64,000 bases of DNA from JBLHZY01 sp047631555 (GTDB lineage: Bacteria; Pseudomonadota; Alphaproteobacteria; Rhodobacterales; Rhodobacteraceae), in the NCBI GenBank assembly GCA_047631555.1, contig JBLHZY010000002.1:310001-374000 (forward strand). Reading direction: 5' to 3'. The translations under genes and the position numbers were made by a program. The notes beneath the pieces are model-generated. The model did not search any database, was not told the DNA's origin, and was given only the letters and a program-made list of their open reading frames with translations. Below, in pieces: positions 25,988 to 34,632 of the stretch (positions within the stretch are counted from its first letter, which is position 1; the number at the start of each line of letters is the position of its first letter).

Positions 25988-28228
25988 ATGACATACCAAG
26001 ACAAACCAAAAGCGGGCCTGACACGGCGCGGCTTTATGATTGCGGCCGGGGCGACCGGCGCGATTTCGATGGGTTATGGATTGCTGCCAAGCGGGGCCCA
26101 TGCGGCCGGCCACGGCGGGATGATTTCGCCCTCTATGTTCTTTGATATTCATGCCGATGGCGCTGTGACGGTTCATGTAGCCAAGGCCGAGATGGGCCAG
26201 CATGTTGGCACGGCTCTGGCGCAGGTTCTGGCCGAAGAGCTTGATTGCGGCTGGGAGAATATCAACATCAAATACGTCGGCTTTGATCCGCGCCACGGTC
26301 TTCATATTACTGGCGGTTCATGGTCGGTGAACTGGACGTTTGACGCACTGTCGCGTGCGGGCGCTGCGGGCAAAATCGCTTTGCTTGAGGCAGCTGCGGC
26401 CAAGCTTGGCGGCACAGCGGCGGACTATACTGCCGTTGATGGGGTTATCTCCGGCTCGGGCGGCAAAGTCACGTATGGCGAGCTTGCAGCTGACGGTATT
26501 GAGGCGCGCCAACTCTCCGAGGATGAGATGAAAGCGCTTGTTCTCAAGGCGCCTGCGGATCGCAAATTGATCGGCAAGCCTGTCCCCGCTTTGGACATCC
26601 CAGATAAGGTCCGCGGCAAGGCGATGTATGGCATTGATGCCAGCCTGCCGGGCATGGTTTATGCGGTTCCCGTGCCTGCGCCTGTTCGCTACGGCGCCTC
26701 TGTTACGGCTGTTGATGATAGCGCGGCCAAGGCCATTCCCGGCTATGAGCAGCATGTGATTGTGACCGATCCATTGGGAACGCAGACCGGCTTTGTTATG
26801 GCGATTGCCAACAGCTATTGGGCCGCCAAACAGGCGGGCGATGCGCTAAAGATCACCTATGATCTTGGTCCGAATGCGGCTGTTACTTTGGCCGATATTC
26901 ATGCTGAGAATGATCGTTTGATTGCAAGCGGCGAGAATTCGCGCCTTGTGCTCAATGATGGCGATGCGGATGCGGCCATGGGCGGCGCCGAGGATATGCA
27001 TGAGGCGACTTATAGCACCGGGATGAATATTCACGCCCCGCTTGAGCCGATGAATTGCACGGTTGAAATCAAAGACGGTGTCTATGATATTCACGCAGGC
27101 AATCAGTTCCAAACGCTTCTTATGGGGCTAATCGGAGCGCTTGGCGTTGCGCCGGAAAACATCCGCTTCCACCAGTATGTTTTGGGCGGCGGTTTTGGGC
27201 GGCGGCTTGATTGCGACTATGTCGTGCAGGCCTGTTTGACGGCGCAAGCCATCGGCAAACCTGTCAAGATGATCTATTCGCGCGAAGTCGATATGCAGAT
27301 GGATTTCACCCGCCCCGCAGCGACCATCAAGATGGAAGCTGGCCTTAAGGGCGGCAAGATCGATGCCTGGAAATCGACATCGGCTTCTGCTTGGGCCTCT
27401 GCGCGCCAAGCGCCTGCTTTCCTCGCGCCGGATCTCTCTGGCGATGAAGAGAAAAAGTATGATGGCTTTGCCGTCAATGGCGCGGATCATTGGTATACGA
27501 TGGCGAACCAAAAGATCCTTCTGACGATGAACGAAGTGGCCCAAGGCGCGCTTCCTCCCGGGCATTTGCGCTCGGTTGGGCCGGGCTGGCAGTTCTTTGC
27601 GGTTGAGAGTTTCATTGATGAGCTCGCGGCCAAAACCGGCACGGATCCGCTAGAGATGCGTCTTTCGCTTCTTGATGGCGCTGGCAAAAATGCAGGCGGC
27701 GCTGAGCGGCTGAAGAATGTGCTCAGCCAAGTTGCTGAACGCGCCGGATATGGCACGGCTCAAGCGGCTGGGACGGCTATCGGCCTTTCGGCTGTTTCTG
27801 CTCAGGAGCGCGGCTCGCCGTCTTGGACAGCCTGTGCGGCGAACGTTACCGTGAATGCCGATGGCAGCTATAAGGTCAACAAGCTCACCATCGCGAGCGA
27901 CGTTGGCACTGTGGTCAATCCAAACGGTGTGCTTGCACAGATCAGCGGTTCTGCGATGTGGGGGCTTTCTATCACCTCGCTCGAAGAGGGTGTGTTTGAG
28001 GAGGGGGCGATTCAGCACCTCAACTTTGACAGCTACACGCCCGCGCGCATGTCTGACCTGCCCGAGATCGATGCTTTCCTCGTGCCGTCGGACAACTATC
28101 CAACTGGCTGCGGAGAGCCCGGCACAACGGCTGTCGCACCGGCCATCGCCAATGCAATCGCAACGGCAACTGGCGCGCGCGTGCGTTCCTTGCCGATCAC
28201 GGCTGCCAAGGTAAAAGCCGCGATGTAG
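25988..28228 (+). CDS. Molybdenum hydroxylase catalytic subunit, isoquinoline 1-oxidoreductase beta-like
   Basis: This is the molybdopterin-binding catalytic subunit, 746 residues. It starts with a twin-arginine signal (LTRRGFMIAAGATGA) and a cleavage-type GAHAAG, so the folded enzyme is exported to the periplasm with its small subunit. Molybdopterin-binding glycine-rich loops include VLGGGFGRRLDCDYV, and the catalytic glutamate lies in GCGEPGTTAVAPAIANAI near the C-terminus. The family oxidises N-heterocycles or aldehydes; the substrate here is unknown. A strong terminator follows at 28254-28286. No maturation (XdhC-like) gene is present in the window. Confidence 0.88.
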   Translation: MTYQDKPKAGLTRRGFMIAAGATGAISMGYGLLPSGAHAAGHGGMISPSMFFDIHADGAVTVHVAKAEMGQHVGTALAQVLAEELDCGWENINIKYVGFDPRHGLHITGGSWSVNWTFDALSRAGAAGKIALLEAAAAKLGGTAADYTAVDGVISGSGGKVTYGELAADGIEARQLSEDEMKALVLKAPADRKLIGKPVPALDIPDKVRGKAMYGIDASLPGMVYAVPVPAPVRYGASVTAVDDSAAKAIPGYEQHVIVTDPLGTQTGFVMAIANSYWAAKQAGDALKITYDLGPNAAVTLADIHAENDRLIASGENSRLVLNDGDADAAMGGAEDMHEATYSTGMNIHAPLEPMNCTVEIKDGVYDIHAGNQFQTLLMGLIGALGVAPENIRFHQYVLGGGFGRRLDCDYVVQACLTAQAIGKPVKMIYSREVDMQMDFTRPAATIKMEAGLKGGKIDAWKSTSASAWASARQAPAFLAPDLSGDEEKKYDGFAVNGADHWYTMANQKILLTMNEVAQGALPPGHLRSVGPGWQFFAVESFIDELAAKTGTDPLEMRLSLLDGAGKNAGGAERLKNVLSQVAERAGYGTAQAAGTAIGLSAVSAQERGSPSWTACAANVTVNADGSYKVNKLTIASDVGTVVNPNGVLAQISGSAMWGLSITSLEEGVFEEGAIQHLNFDSYTPARMSDLPEIDAFLVPSDNYPTGCGEPGTTAVAPAIANAIATATGARVRSLPITAAKVKAAM

Positions 28229-28253
28229 GCCAAGTAGGGCTTGAAATCTTAGA

Positions 28254-28286
28254 GGGGGCGGGGCTTGATAGCGCCGCCCCCTTTTT
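28254..28286 (+). terminator. Rho-independent terminator after the molybdenum hydroxylase operon
   Basis: Eleven-base arms GGGGGCGGGGC and GCGCCGCCCCC (one mismatch) flank the loop TTGATA and are followed by TTTTT. It lies 25 bp after the catalytic-subunit stop and separates this operon from the carboxylase gene. Confidence 0.9.
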
Positions 28287-28325
28287 CGTGCCCGCTGGGT
28301 ACTTCATCAGCCGAAAAGTGCCCCA

Positions 28326-31300
28326 ATGATCCGCAAACTTCTGATCGCCAATCGCGGCGAAATTGCCATCCGTATCGCTCGAACTGCCGCCGAAATGGGG
28401 ATTGCGACCGTCGCCATCGGCCCTGCGGATGAAGCACTTGCCCTGCATCTGAAACGCGCGGATGAAGCGGTAGAGCTGCCCGGGCGCGGCGCTGCGGCCT
28501 ATCTCGATATTGAGGCGGTGATTGCAGCGGGTGTGGCAATGGGCTGTGATGCGGTGCATCCGGGCTATGGGTTTCTCTCCGAGAACGCGGCATTTGCCGA
28601 GGCGGCCGAAGCTGCAGGCCTGCAATTCATTGGGCCAACGCCTCAGTCTTTGGCGCTTTATGGCGATAAGCTTCAGGCGCGCGCATTGGCGATAAAGCAT
28701 GGCGTTGCAACCCTTGGCGGCTCAGGCGGCGCGCTTGATCTTGCCGGTGCGCAGGCCTTCTTTGAGGGGTTGCCTCAGGGCGCTTCAATGATCCTCAAAG
28801 CGGTGGCTGGCGGCGGCGGGCGCGGAATGAAAATAGTCTCTAATAAGGCCGAAATTGCCGAAGCGCTGGCGCGTTGTGCCTCTGAGGCCGAGGCCGCTTT
28901 TGGCTCGCCCTCCATCTATGCCGAGCGCTATTTGGAAAAGGCCCGCCACATCGAGGTTCAGATCCTTGGCGATGGTGCGGGGCACTGCGAGATTTACGGC
29001 GAGCGCGAATGCACTCTCCAGCGCCGCCATCAGAAACTTATCGAGATTGCCCCCGCCCCGGCGCTTGCAGCCGAAACGCGGGAATACCTGCATAATGCGG
29101 CTCTAACATTGGCAAATGCGGGCAATTATCGCTCTCTTGGGACGTTCGAATTCCTCGTCGATCCCGATACGGACGAGGCGTTTTTTATCGAAGCCAATCC
29201 GCGCATTCAGGTCGAGCATACGATCACAGAAGCCATCTTCGGCACCGATCTCGTTGCGGCGCAGCTGCGCCTTGCGATGGGGCAAGGCATTGAAAAAGCG
29301 CCCCAACCGCGCGGCGCTGCCCTGCAAACGCGGGTGAATATGGAGCGGATTGATGCGCACGGCGCGCCCCATCCTACGGGAGGATTGATCACCGCCTATG
29401 ATCCGCCCGCGGGGCATGGCCTGCGCACCGATGGCTTTGCCTATGCGGGCTATGAGACCTCCTCTTCCTATGATGGGTTGCTGGCAAAGGTGATAGCCCA
29501 TGCGCCCGACATGCCCGGCGCGATTGCTAAGGCCTCCCGCGCGCTTTCAGAATTTCGCATTGAGGGGATCGAGACGAATATCCCTTACCTCGTTGCGCTT
29601 CTTGCAAGCCGCGAAATCCCTGTCGGAAAAACCACCACGCGCTTCATTGACCAAAACGGGGCAGCGCTCGCAAAACAGTCTCTAACACAGGCCAAATCGC
29701 TTCATTTTGCCGCCGCCGCTGGCTCAAGCGCGGCCCAAGAGACGGTTGAAATTGAGCATGGATTGATTGCCATCAATGCGCCCATGCAAGCGACGATGAT
29801 CTCGCTGCTTGTGGCCGAGGGGGATGTTCTTTTGGCCGGGGCAGATGCGGCGATCTTGGAAGCGATGAAGATGGAACATGTGATCACCGCAGGCCAATCC
29901 GGCATCGTGCGCCAGATTTTCGCACGCGCGGGCGAGACCCTGCGCGAGGGCGCGCCGATCTTTGCCATCGCTCCAATCGAGGGCGCCGAGGAGGCGCAGA
30001 ATGAGGCGATTTTAGCTGATTTAGACTCTATTCGCCCCGATCTGGAAGAGTTTCTGGCGCGGCGCGCCTTGGGCCTGGATGAGGCCCGCCCCGAGGCCAC
30101 CGCCAAGCGCCATGCCCGCGGGATGCGCACCGCGCGTGAGAACCTCGCGAGCCTTGTCGATGAGGGCACGTTCAATGAATACGGTGCGCTGGCGACCGCC
30201 GCGCAGGCATCGCGGCGCAGCAGAGAGGATCTCGAGGCCAATACTTCTGGTGACGGGGTGGTCACCGGAACCGGCTCGATTAATGCGGCTCACTTCAAGG
30301 CCAAGGACGCCCGCGTGGCCTTTGCGATTTGTGATTACATGGTGCTCGCCGCGACGCAGGGCCAGCGGCATCACCGCAAGCTCGATCGAATTTTTAACCT
30401 TGCTGGCAAGCACAAGCTGCCGGTGATCCATTTTGCCGAGGGCGGCGGCGGGCGGCCGGGCGATTCCGAGCGGGTCAATCTTGCCGGACTCGATACCAAG
30501 ACCTTTGCCGCCTTTGCGCGCCTCTCTGGGCAGGTGCCACTTGTGGGCGTGGTTGCGGGACGCTGCTTTGCAGGAAACGCCGCGCTTTTGGGCTGTTGTG
30601 ATGTGATCATCGCCACTGAAGACGCCAATATCGGCATGGCGGGTCCTGCGATGATTGAGGGCGGCGGGCTTGGTTCTTATGCGCCTGAGGATGTGGGGCC
30701 TATCGGGGTTCAGTCGGCCAATGGCGTTGTTGATATTCGGGTCGCGGATGAGGCAGAGGCATGCGAGATCGCGCGCCAATATATTTCGTATTTCCAAGGG
30801 GATACGGTTGATTGGGAGGCGCCAGATGCGCGTGTATTGCGCCATGTTATCCCGGAAAACCGTCTTCGCGTTCATGATATCCACCGGGTGATTGAAGGGA
30901 TCGCGGATATTGGTTCTGTGCTGGAATTGCGCGCGGGTTGGGGCGCGGGAATGGTCACGGCGCTGGTGCGAATTGAGGGCAAAGCTTATGGGCTGATCGC
31001 CAATAATTCCCGCCATCTTGGCGGGGCGATTGATGCGGATGCGGCCGATAAGGCGGCGCGGTTTATGCAGCTTTGCGATGCGCATGGGCTGCCGGTTCTG
31101 TCGCTCTGCGACACGCCCGGTTTCATGGTCGGACCAGAGGCGGAAAAGACCGCCCTTGTGCGCCATGTTTCGCGGATGTTTGTGGTTGGGGCTTCCTTGC
31201 GCGTGCCTGTGTTTGGGGTGGTTTTGCGCAAGGGCTATGGGCTTGGTGCGATGGCGATGTTGGGCGGCGGTTTTCATGAGGCCGGGTTTACCATCGCTTG

Positions 31301-31508
31301 GCCGACGGGCGAATTTGGCGGCATGGGTTTGGAGGGGGCCGTGCGTCTTGGCTTTCGCAAGGAGCTTGAAGCGCTGCCCGATGGGCCGGAGCGGCAAGCC
31401 TTGTTTGAGGAGCTGGTTGCGAAGTTTTACGCCAATGGGAAGGCGGTTCACTTTGCCTCAGCGCTTGAGATTGATGCGGTGATTGATCCGGCCGAAACGC
31501 GCCAGTAG
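28326..31508 (+). CDS. Single-chain biotin-dependent acyl-CoA carboxylase (BC-BCCP-CT fusion)
   Basis: All parts of a biotin carboxylase are in one 1060-residue chain. Residues about 1-445 are biotin carboxylase (MIRKLLIANRGEIAIRIART, GGGGRGMKIV, EANPRIQVEHTITE). About 480-550 is the biotin carrier, with the biotinyl lysine K515 in EAMKMEH. About 590-1050 is a two-half carboxyltransferase (FAEGGGGRPGDSERV, GRCFAGNAALLGCCDVI, CDTPGFMVGPEAE). The domain order matches the single-chain long-chain acyl-CoA carboxylase described from mycobacteria rather than two-subunit PCC or MCC. The acyl substrate is not shown. It is a single-gene unit between a terminator and a convergent gene. Confidence 0.9.
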   Translation: MIRKLLIANRGEIAIRIARTAAEMGIATVAIGPADEALALHLKRADEAVELPGRGAAAYLDIEAVIAAGVAMGCDAVHPGYGFLSENAAFAEAAEAAGLQFIGPTPQSLALYGDKLQARALAIKHGVATLGGSGGALDLAGAQAFFEGLPQGASMILKAVAGGGGRGMKIVSNKAEIAEALARCASEAEAAFGSPSIYAERYLEKARHIEVQILGDGAGHCEIYGERECTLQRRHQKLIEIAPAPALAAETREYLHNAALTLANAGNYRSLGTFEFLVDPDTDEAFFIEANPRIQVEHTITEAIFGTDLVAAQLRLAMGQGIEKAPQPRGAALQTRVNMERIDAHGAPHPTGGLITAYDPPAGHGLRTDGFAYAGYETSSSYDGLLAKVIAHAPDMPGAIAKASRALSEFRIEGIETNIPYLVALLASREIPVGKTTTRFIDQNGAALAKQSLTQAKSLHFAAAAGSSAAQETVEIEHGLIAINAPMQATMISLLVAEGDVLLAGADAAILEAMKMEHVITAGQSGIVRQIFARAGETLREGAPIFAIAPIEGAEEAQNEAILADLDSIRPDLEEFLARRALGLDEARPEATAKRHARGMRTARENLASLVDEGTFNEYGALATAAQASRRSREDLEANTSGDGVVTGTGSINAAHFKAKDARVAFAICDYMVLAATQGQRHHRKLDRIFNLAGKHKLPVIHFAEGGGGRPGDSERVNLAGLDTKTFAAFARLSGQVPLVGVVAGRCFAGNAALLGCCDVIIATEDANIGMAGPAMIEGGGLGSYAPEDVGPIGVQSANGVVDIRVADEAEACEIARQYISYFQGDTVDWEAPDARVLRHVIPENRLRVHDIHRVIEGIADIGSVLELRAGWGAGMVTALVRIEGKAYGLIANNSRHLGGAIDADAADKAARFMQLCDAHGLPVLSLCDTPGFMVGPEAEKTALVRHVSRMFVVGASLRVPVFGVVLRKGYGLGAMAMLGGGFHEAGFTIAWPTGEFGGMGLEGAVRLGFRKELEALPDGPERQALFEELVAKFYANGKAVHFASALEIDAVIDPAETRQ

Positions 31509-31546
31509 ATTGCCAATGGCGCGGCGGCCATGCCTGCGCCTGTCCG

Positions 31547-31563
31547 CAAAGGGCGGCCCTTTG
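31547..31563. terminator. Short palindrome between convergent genes
   Basis: CAAAGGGC-G-GCCCTTTG is a perfect 17-bp palindrome in the 75-bp gap between the carboxylase and trhO, which converge. It could act as a bidirectional terminator, although the loop is minimal and T tracts are short. Confidence 0.4.
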
Positions 31564-31583
31564 TTGATACGTGGTAGGGCGCT

Positions 31584-32546
31584 TTAGGCCTTATTAGAGC
31601 CTGTTTTTGGATCAATCGCGCGCTGTTGTGCTTCGGTTTTGGGTCGTGGCCCCATGTGTTTTTCGCCGCGCGATTTGGACAGGGCGATTTGATGCTGGCG
31701 CTCGCGAAAGCGCGCGCGGCGCTCTTCATCGTGTTCGTCAAAGCACAGGTGGCAGGACACGCCTTCTTCGAATTCGGCTCGTTTTGTATCCTCGGGAAGC
31801 AACGGGCGGCGGCAGGCATGGCAGAGTAGATGCGGCCCTTCTTCAAGCCCGTGACCAACAGAAACCCGCTGATCAAAGACAAAGCATTCGCCGCTCCAAG
31901 TGCTTTCTTCTTGGGGGACTTCTTCGAGGTATTTCAGGATGCCGCCTTTGAGGTGATAGACATCCTCAACCCCTTGCCCGAGCAGGTAGTTGGTTGATTT
32001 TTCGCAGCGGATGCCGCCGGTGCAGAACATCGCGATGCGCTTGTTATGAAAGCGGTGTTTGTTGGCCTCCCACCAGGCGGGAAATTCGCCAAAGGCGGTC
32101 GTTTCAGGGTCTATTGCGCCGTCAAACGTCCCGATAGCGACCTCGTAATCGTTGCGCGTGTCGATCACGGCGACGTCTTCGGCTTGGATCAGAGCGTTCC
32201 ATTCATTGGGGTCAACATAATGCCCGACGCGCGCTTTTGGATCGACATCGGGCTGACCCATTGTAACGATTTCGCGTTTGAGACGGACCTTCATGCGGCC
32301 AAAGGGCGGCTGGCTGGCGTGGCTTTCTTTCCATTCCAGATCAGAGCAGCCGGGCAGGGCGCGGATATGGGCAAGCGTCGCATCAATCCCGGCGCGGCTT
32401 CCGGCGATCGTTCCGTTGATGCCTTCGGGGGCAAGCAGCAGCGATCCAGTGATGCCTTGGGCCTCGCAAAGCGCAAGGAGTGGCCCGCGAATGGCTGCAG
32501 GATCGGGGAAACGGGTGAAGTGATATAGGGCGGCGATTGTATGCAT
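31584..32546 (-). CDS. trhO: Oxygen-dependent tRNA uridine(34) hydroxylase TrhO
   Basis: TrhO (YceA) forms 5-hydroxyuridine at tRNA position 34, the first step to cmo5U/mcmo5U. The 320-residue protein has the UPF0176 N-terminal domain (LLLAPEGINGTIAGS), a rhodanese domain with the catalytic loop FCTGGIRCEKST, and a C-terminal zinc-binding region with paired CxxC (CHAC, CHLC). I start at MHTIAALYHF (32546); longer frames enter the pncA upstream region. It is divergent from pncA. Confidence 0.92.
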   Translation of the reverse strand: MHTIAALYHFTRFPDPAAIRGPLLALCEAQGITGSLLLAPEGINGTIAGSRAGIDATLAHIRALPGCSDLEWKESHASQPPFGRMKVRLKREIVTMGQPDVDPKARVGHYVDPNEWNALIQAEDVAVIDTRNDYEVAIGTFDGAIDPETTAFGEFPAWWEANKHRFHNKRIAMFCTGGIRCEKSTNYLLGQGVEDVYHLKGGILKYLEEVPQEESTWSGECFVFDQRVSVGHGLEEGPHLLCHACRRPLLPEDTKRAEFEEGVSCHLCFDEHDEERRARFRERQHQIALSKSRGEKHMGPRPKTEAQQRAIDPKTGSNKA

Positions 32547-32642
32547 AGCGCTCAAATACCGCCCCGCGCGGGCCTGCGCAAGCGCACGGTTGACGCATCC
32601 TTTTGTGCGGCCTAGGCAGTTTGGGTGAATAAGGAGAATGCC

Positions 32643-33245
32643 ATGCGTGCTGCGAATGAAGCCCTGATTGTAATTGACGTTCAAAATGATTTTTGCCCCG
32701 GTGGCGCGCTTGCTGTTGGCGGCGGGGATGAGATCGTTGGGGGGATCAATGCGCTGATGAATGAGTTTGCTTGTGTCGTGCTGACGCAGGATTGGCACCC
32801 GGCGGATCATTCCTCTTTTGCCTCTCAGCATGGGGCCGAGCCGATGAGCATGATCGAGATGCCTTATGGCCCGCAGGTGCTTTGGCCGGATCATTGCATT
32901 ATCGGCTCGAAGGGCGCCGAGTTTCATCCCGATTTAGACACTAACAAGGCCCAAATGATCATTCGCAAGGGCTTTCGGCGCGCGATTGATAGCTATTCGG
33001 CCTTCTTTGAGAATGATCACAAAACCGCCACCGGGCTTGAGGGATACCTGCGCAATCGCGGCATTGAGAAGCTGACGCTTGTTGGGCTCGCCACGGATTT
33101 CTGCGTTAATTTCTCGGCGGTGGACGGGGCCAATCTTGGCTTTGAGACGCTGGTTGATCAGAGCTTATGCCGCGCGATTGATTTTGATGGCTCGCTAGAG
33201 GCGGCGCAAAAAGGCATGATCGCGGCGGGCGTTTCGCTGCTTTGA
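32643..33245 (+). CDS. pncA: Nicotinamidase PncA
   Basis: PncA deamidates nicotinamide to nicotinate, the first step of NAD salvage. The 200-residue product carries the catalytic triad D12 (IDVQNDF), K109 (IIRKGF) and C154 (ATDFCVNF), and the metal site D50/H52/H56 (TQDWHPADHSSF). The ATG at 32643 has AAGGAG 6 bp upstream, which rules out the earlier GTG. pncB, the next enzyme of the same pathway, follows 77 bp downstream. Confidence 0.95.
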   Translation: MRAANEALIVIDVQNDFCPGGALAVGGGDEIVGGINALMNEFACVVLTQDWHPADHSSFASQHGAEPMSMIEMPYGPQVLWPDHCIIGSKGAEFHPDLDTNKAQMIIRKGFRRAIDSYSAFFENDHKTATGLEGYLRNRGIEKLTLVGLATDFCVNFSAVDGANLGFETLVDQSLCRAIDFDGSLEAAQKGMIAAGVSLL

Positions 33246-33322
33246 ACGGGGGTGGGCTTCGCGCTTGCCTGCGCGGCGCGCGGATGGTTTAACCGTGCCG
33301 TTCAGTAGCTCGGAGCCCCACA

Positions 33323-34615
33323 ATGGCCGATATCGCGACCCGCGTTCATAATCACAAGTGGAAGATCGATCCGATCGTCCGCTCACTGATTGATACCGAT
33401 TTTTACAAGCTGCTGATGTGCCAGTCGGTGTTTGCCAACAATCGCGACACCCAAGTCACCTTTAGCCTGATCAATCGCACCAAGACGATCCGCTTGGCCG
33501 AGATGGTTGATGAGGGCGAATTGCGCGAACAGCTTGATCATGTCCGCTCGCTCTCCCTGACGCGGGGCGAAAGCACTTGGCTGCGCGGCAATATGTTTTA
33601 TGGCAAGCGCCAGATGTTTCGCTCGGATTTCATGGAGTGGTTTGAGGGGCTGCGCCTGCCGCCCTATCATCTGGAAAAGCGCGATGGGCAGTTTGAGCTG
33701 ACGTTTGAAGGCTCTTGGCCCGAGGTGATGCTCTGGGAAATTCCGGCGCTGTCGATCTTGATGGAGCTGCGCGGGCGCGCGGTTCTCAACACGATGGGCA
33801 AGTTTGAATTGCAGGTGCTGTATGCCCGCGCGATGACCAAGCTTTGGGGCAAGATCGAGACATTGCGCGATGTGCCCGATCTGCGGATTGCCGATTTCGG
33901 AACGCGCCGCCGTCATTCATTTCTGTGGCAGGACTGGGCCGTTCAGGCGATGATCGAGGGGCTTGGCGAAAAGTTCGTTGGCACGTCGAATTGCCTGATC
34001 GCTCAGCGCCGCGATATTGAGGCGATCGGCACGAATGCCCATGAGTTACCAATGATTTACGCGGCTTTGGCCGATAGCGATGAGGCCCTTCGCGAGGCGC
34101 CTTACAAGGTTTTGGCCGATTGGCACGAAGAGCATTCCGGCAACCTGCGCATCATCCTGCCCGACACATACGGGACAGAGGGCTTTTTGCGCGGCGCGCC
34201 GGATTGGCTGGCGGGCTGGACGGGCATTCGCATCGATAGCGGCGATCCTGCGACAGGCGCCGAGAATGCGATCAACTGGTGGAAATCGCGCGGCGAGGAT
34301 CCGACCAAGAAGCTGGTGATTTTCTCCGATGGGCTTGATGTCGATAAGATCGTTGAGCTTCAGGCGCAGTTTGCCGGGCGCGCTCGGGTTTCCTTCGGGT
34401 GGGGCACGTTGTTGACGAATGATTTCCGCGGGCTGGTGCCCGGAGATGCGCTCGCGCCGTTCTCGCTGGTCTGTAAGGCGATTTCGGCCGACGGGCGGCC
34501 AACGGTAAAGCTCTCGGACAACCCCAATAAAGCGATGGGCCCAAAGGCCGAGATCGCCCGGTATAAGCGGGTCTTTGGGGTTGGGGATCAGGAGCGGGCA
34601 GAGGTTTTGGTTTAG
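33323..34615 (+). CDS. pncB: Nicotinate phosphoribosyltransferase PncB
   Basis: PncB joins nicotinate to PRPP to give nicotinate mononucleotide in the Preiss-Handler route. The 430-residue protein starts with the family DTDFYKLLMCQSVF, has FGTRRRHSFLWQ and FVGTSNCLIAQ, the phosphate-binding RIDSGDP, and FGWGTLLTNDF. Length is typical. It lies downstream of pncA and 17 bp before the SIR2-like gene, so NAD synthesis and a likely NAD-binding protein are in one transcription unit. Confidence 0.95.
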   Translation: MADIATRVHNHKWKIDPIVRSLIDTDFYKLLMCQSVFANNRDTQVTFSLINRTKTIRLAEMVDEGELREQLDHVRSLSLTRGESTWLRGNMFYGKRQMFRSDFMEWFEGLRLPPYHLEKRDGQFELTFEGSWPEVMLWEIPALSILMELRGRAVLNTMGKFELQVLYARAMTKLWGKIETLRDVPDLRIADFGTRRRHSFLWQDWAVQAMIEGLGEKFVGTSNCLIAQRRDIEAIGTNAHELPMIYAALADSDEALREAPYKVLADWHEEHSGNLRIILPDTYGTEGFLRGAPDWLAGWTGIRIDSGDPATGAENAINWWKSRGEDPTKKLVIFSDGLDVDKIVELQAQFAGRARVSFGWGTLLTNDFRGLVPGDALAPFSLVCKAISADGRPTVKLSDNPNKAMGPKAEIARYKRVFGVGDQERAEVLV

Positions 34616-34632
34616 TTTTAGTGAGGTAGATT

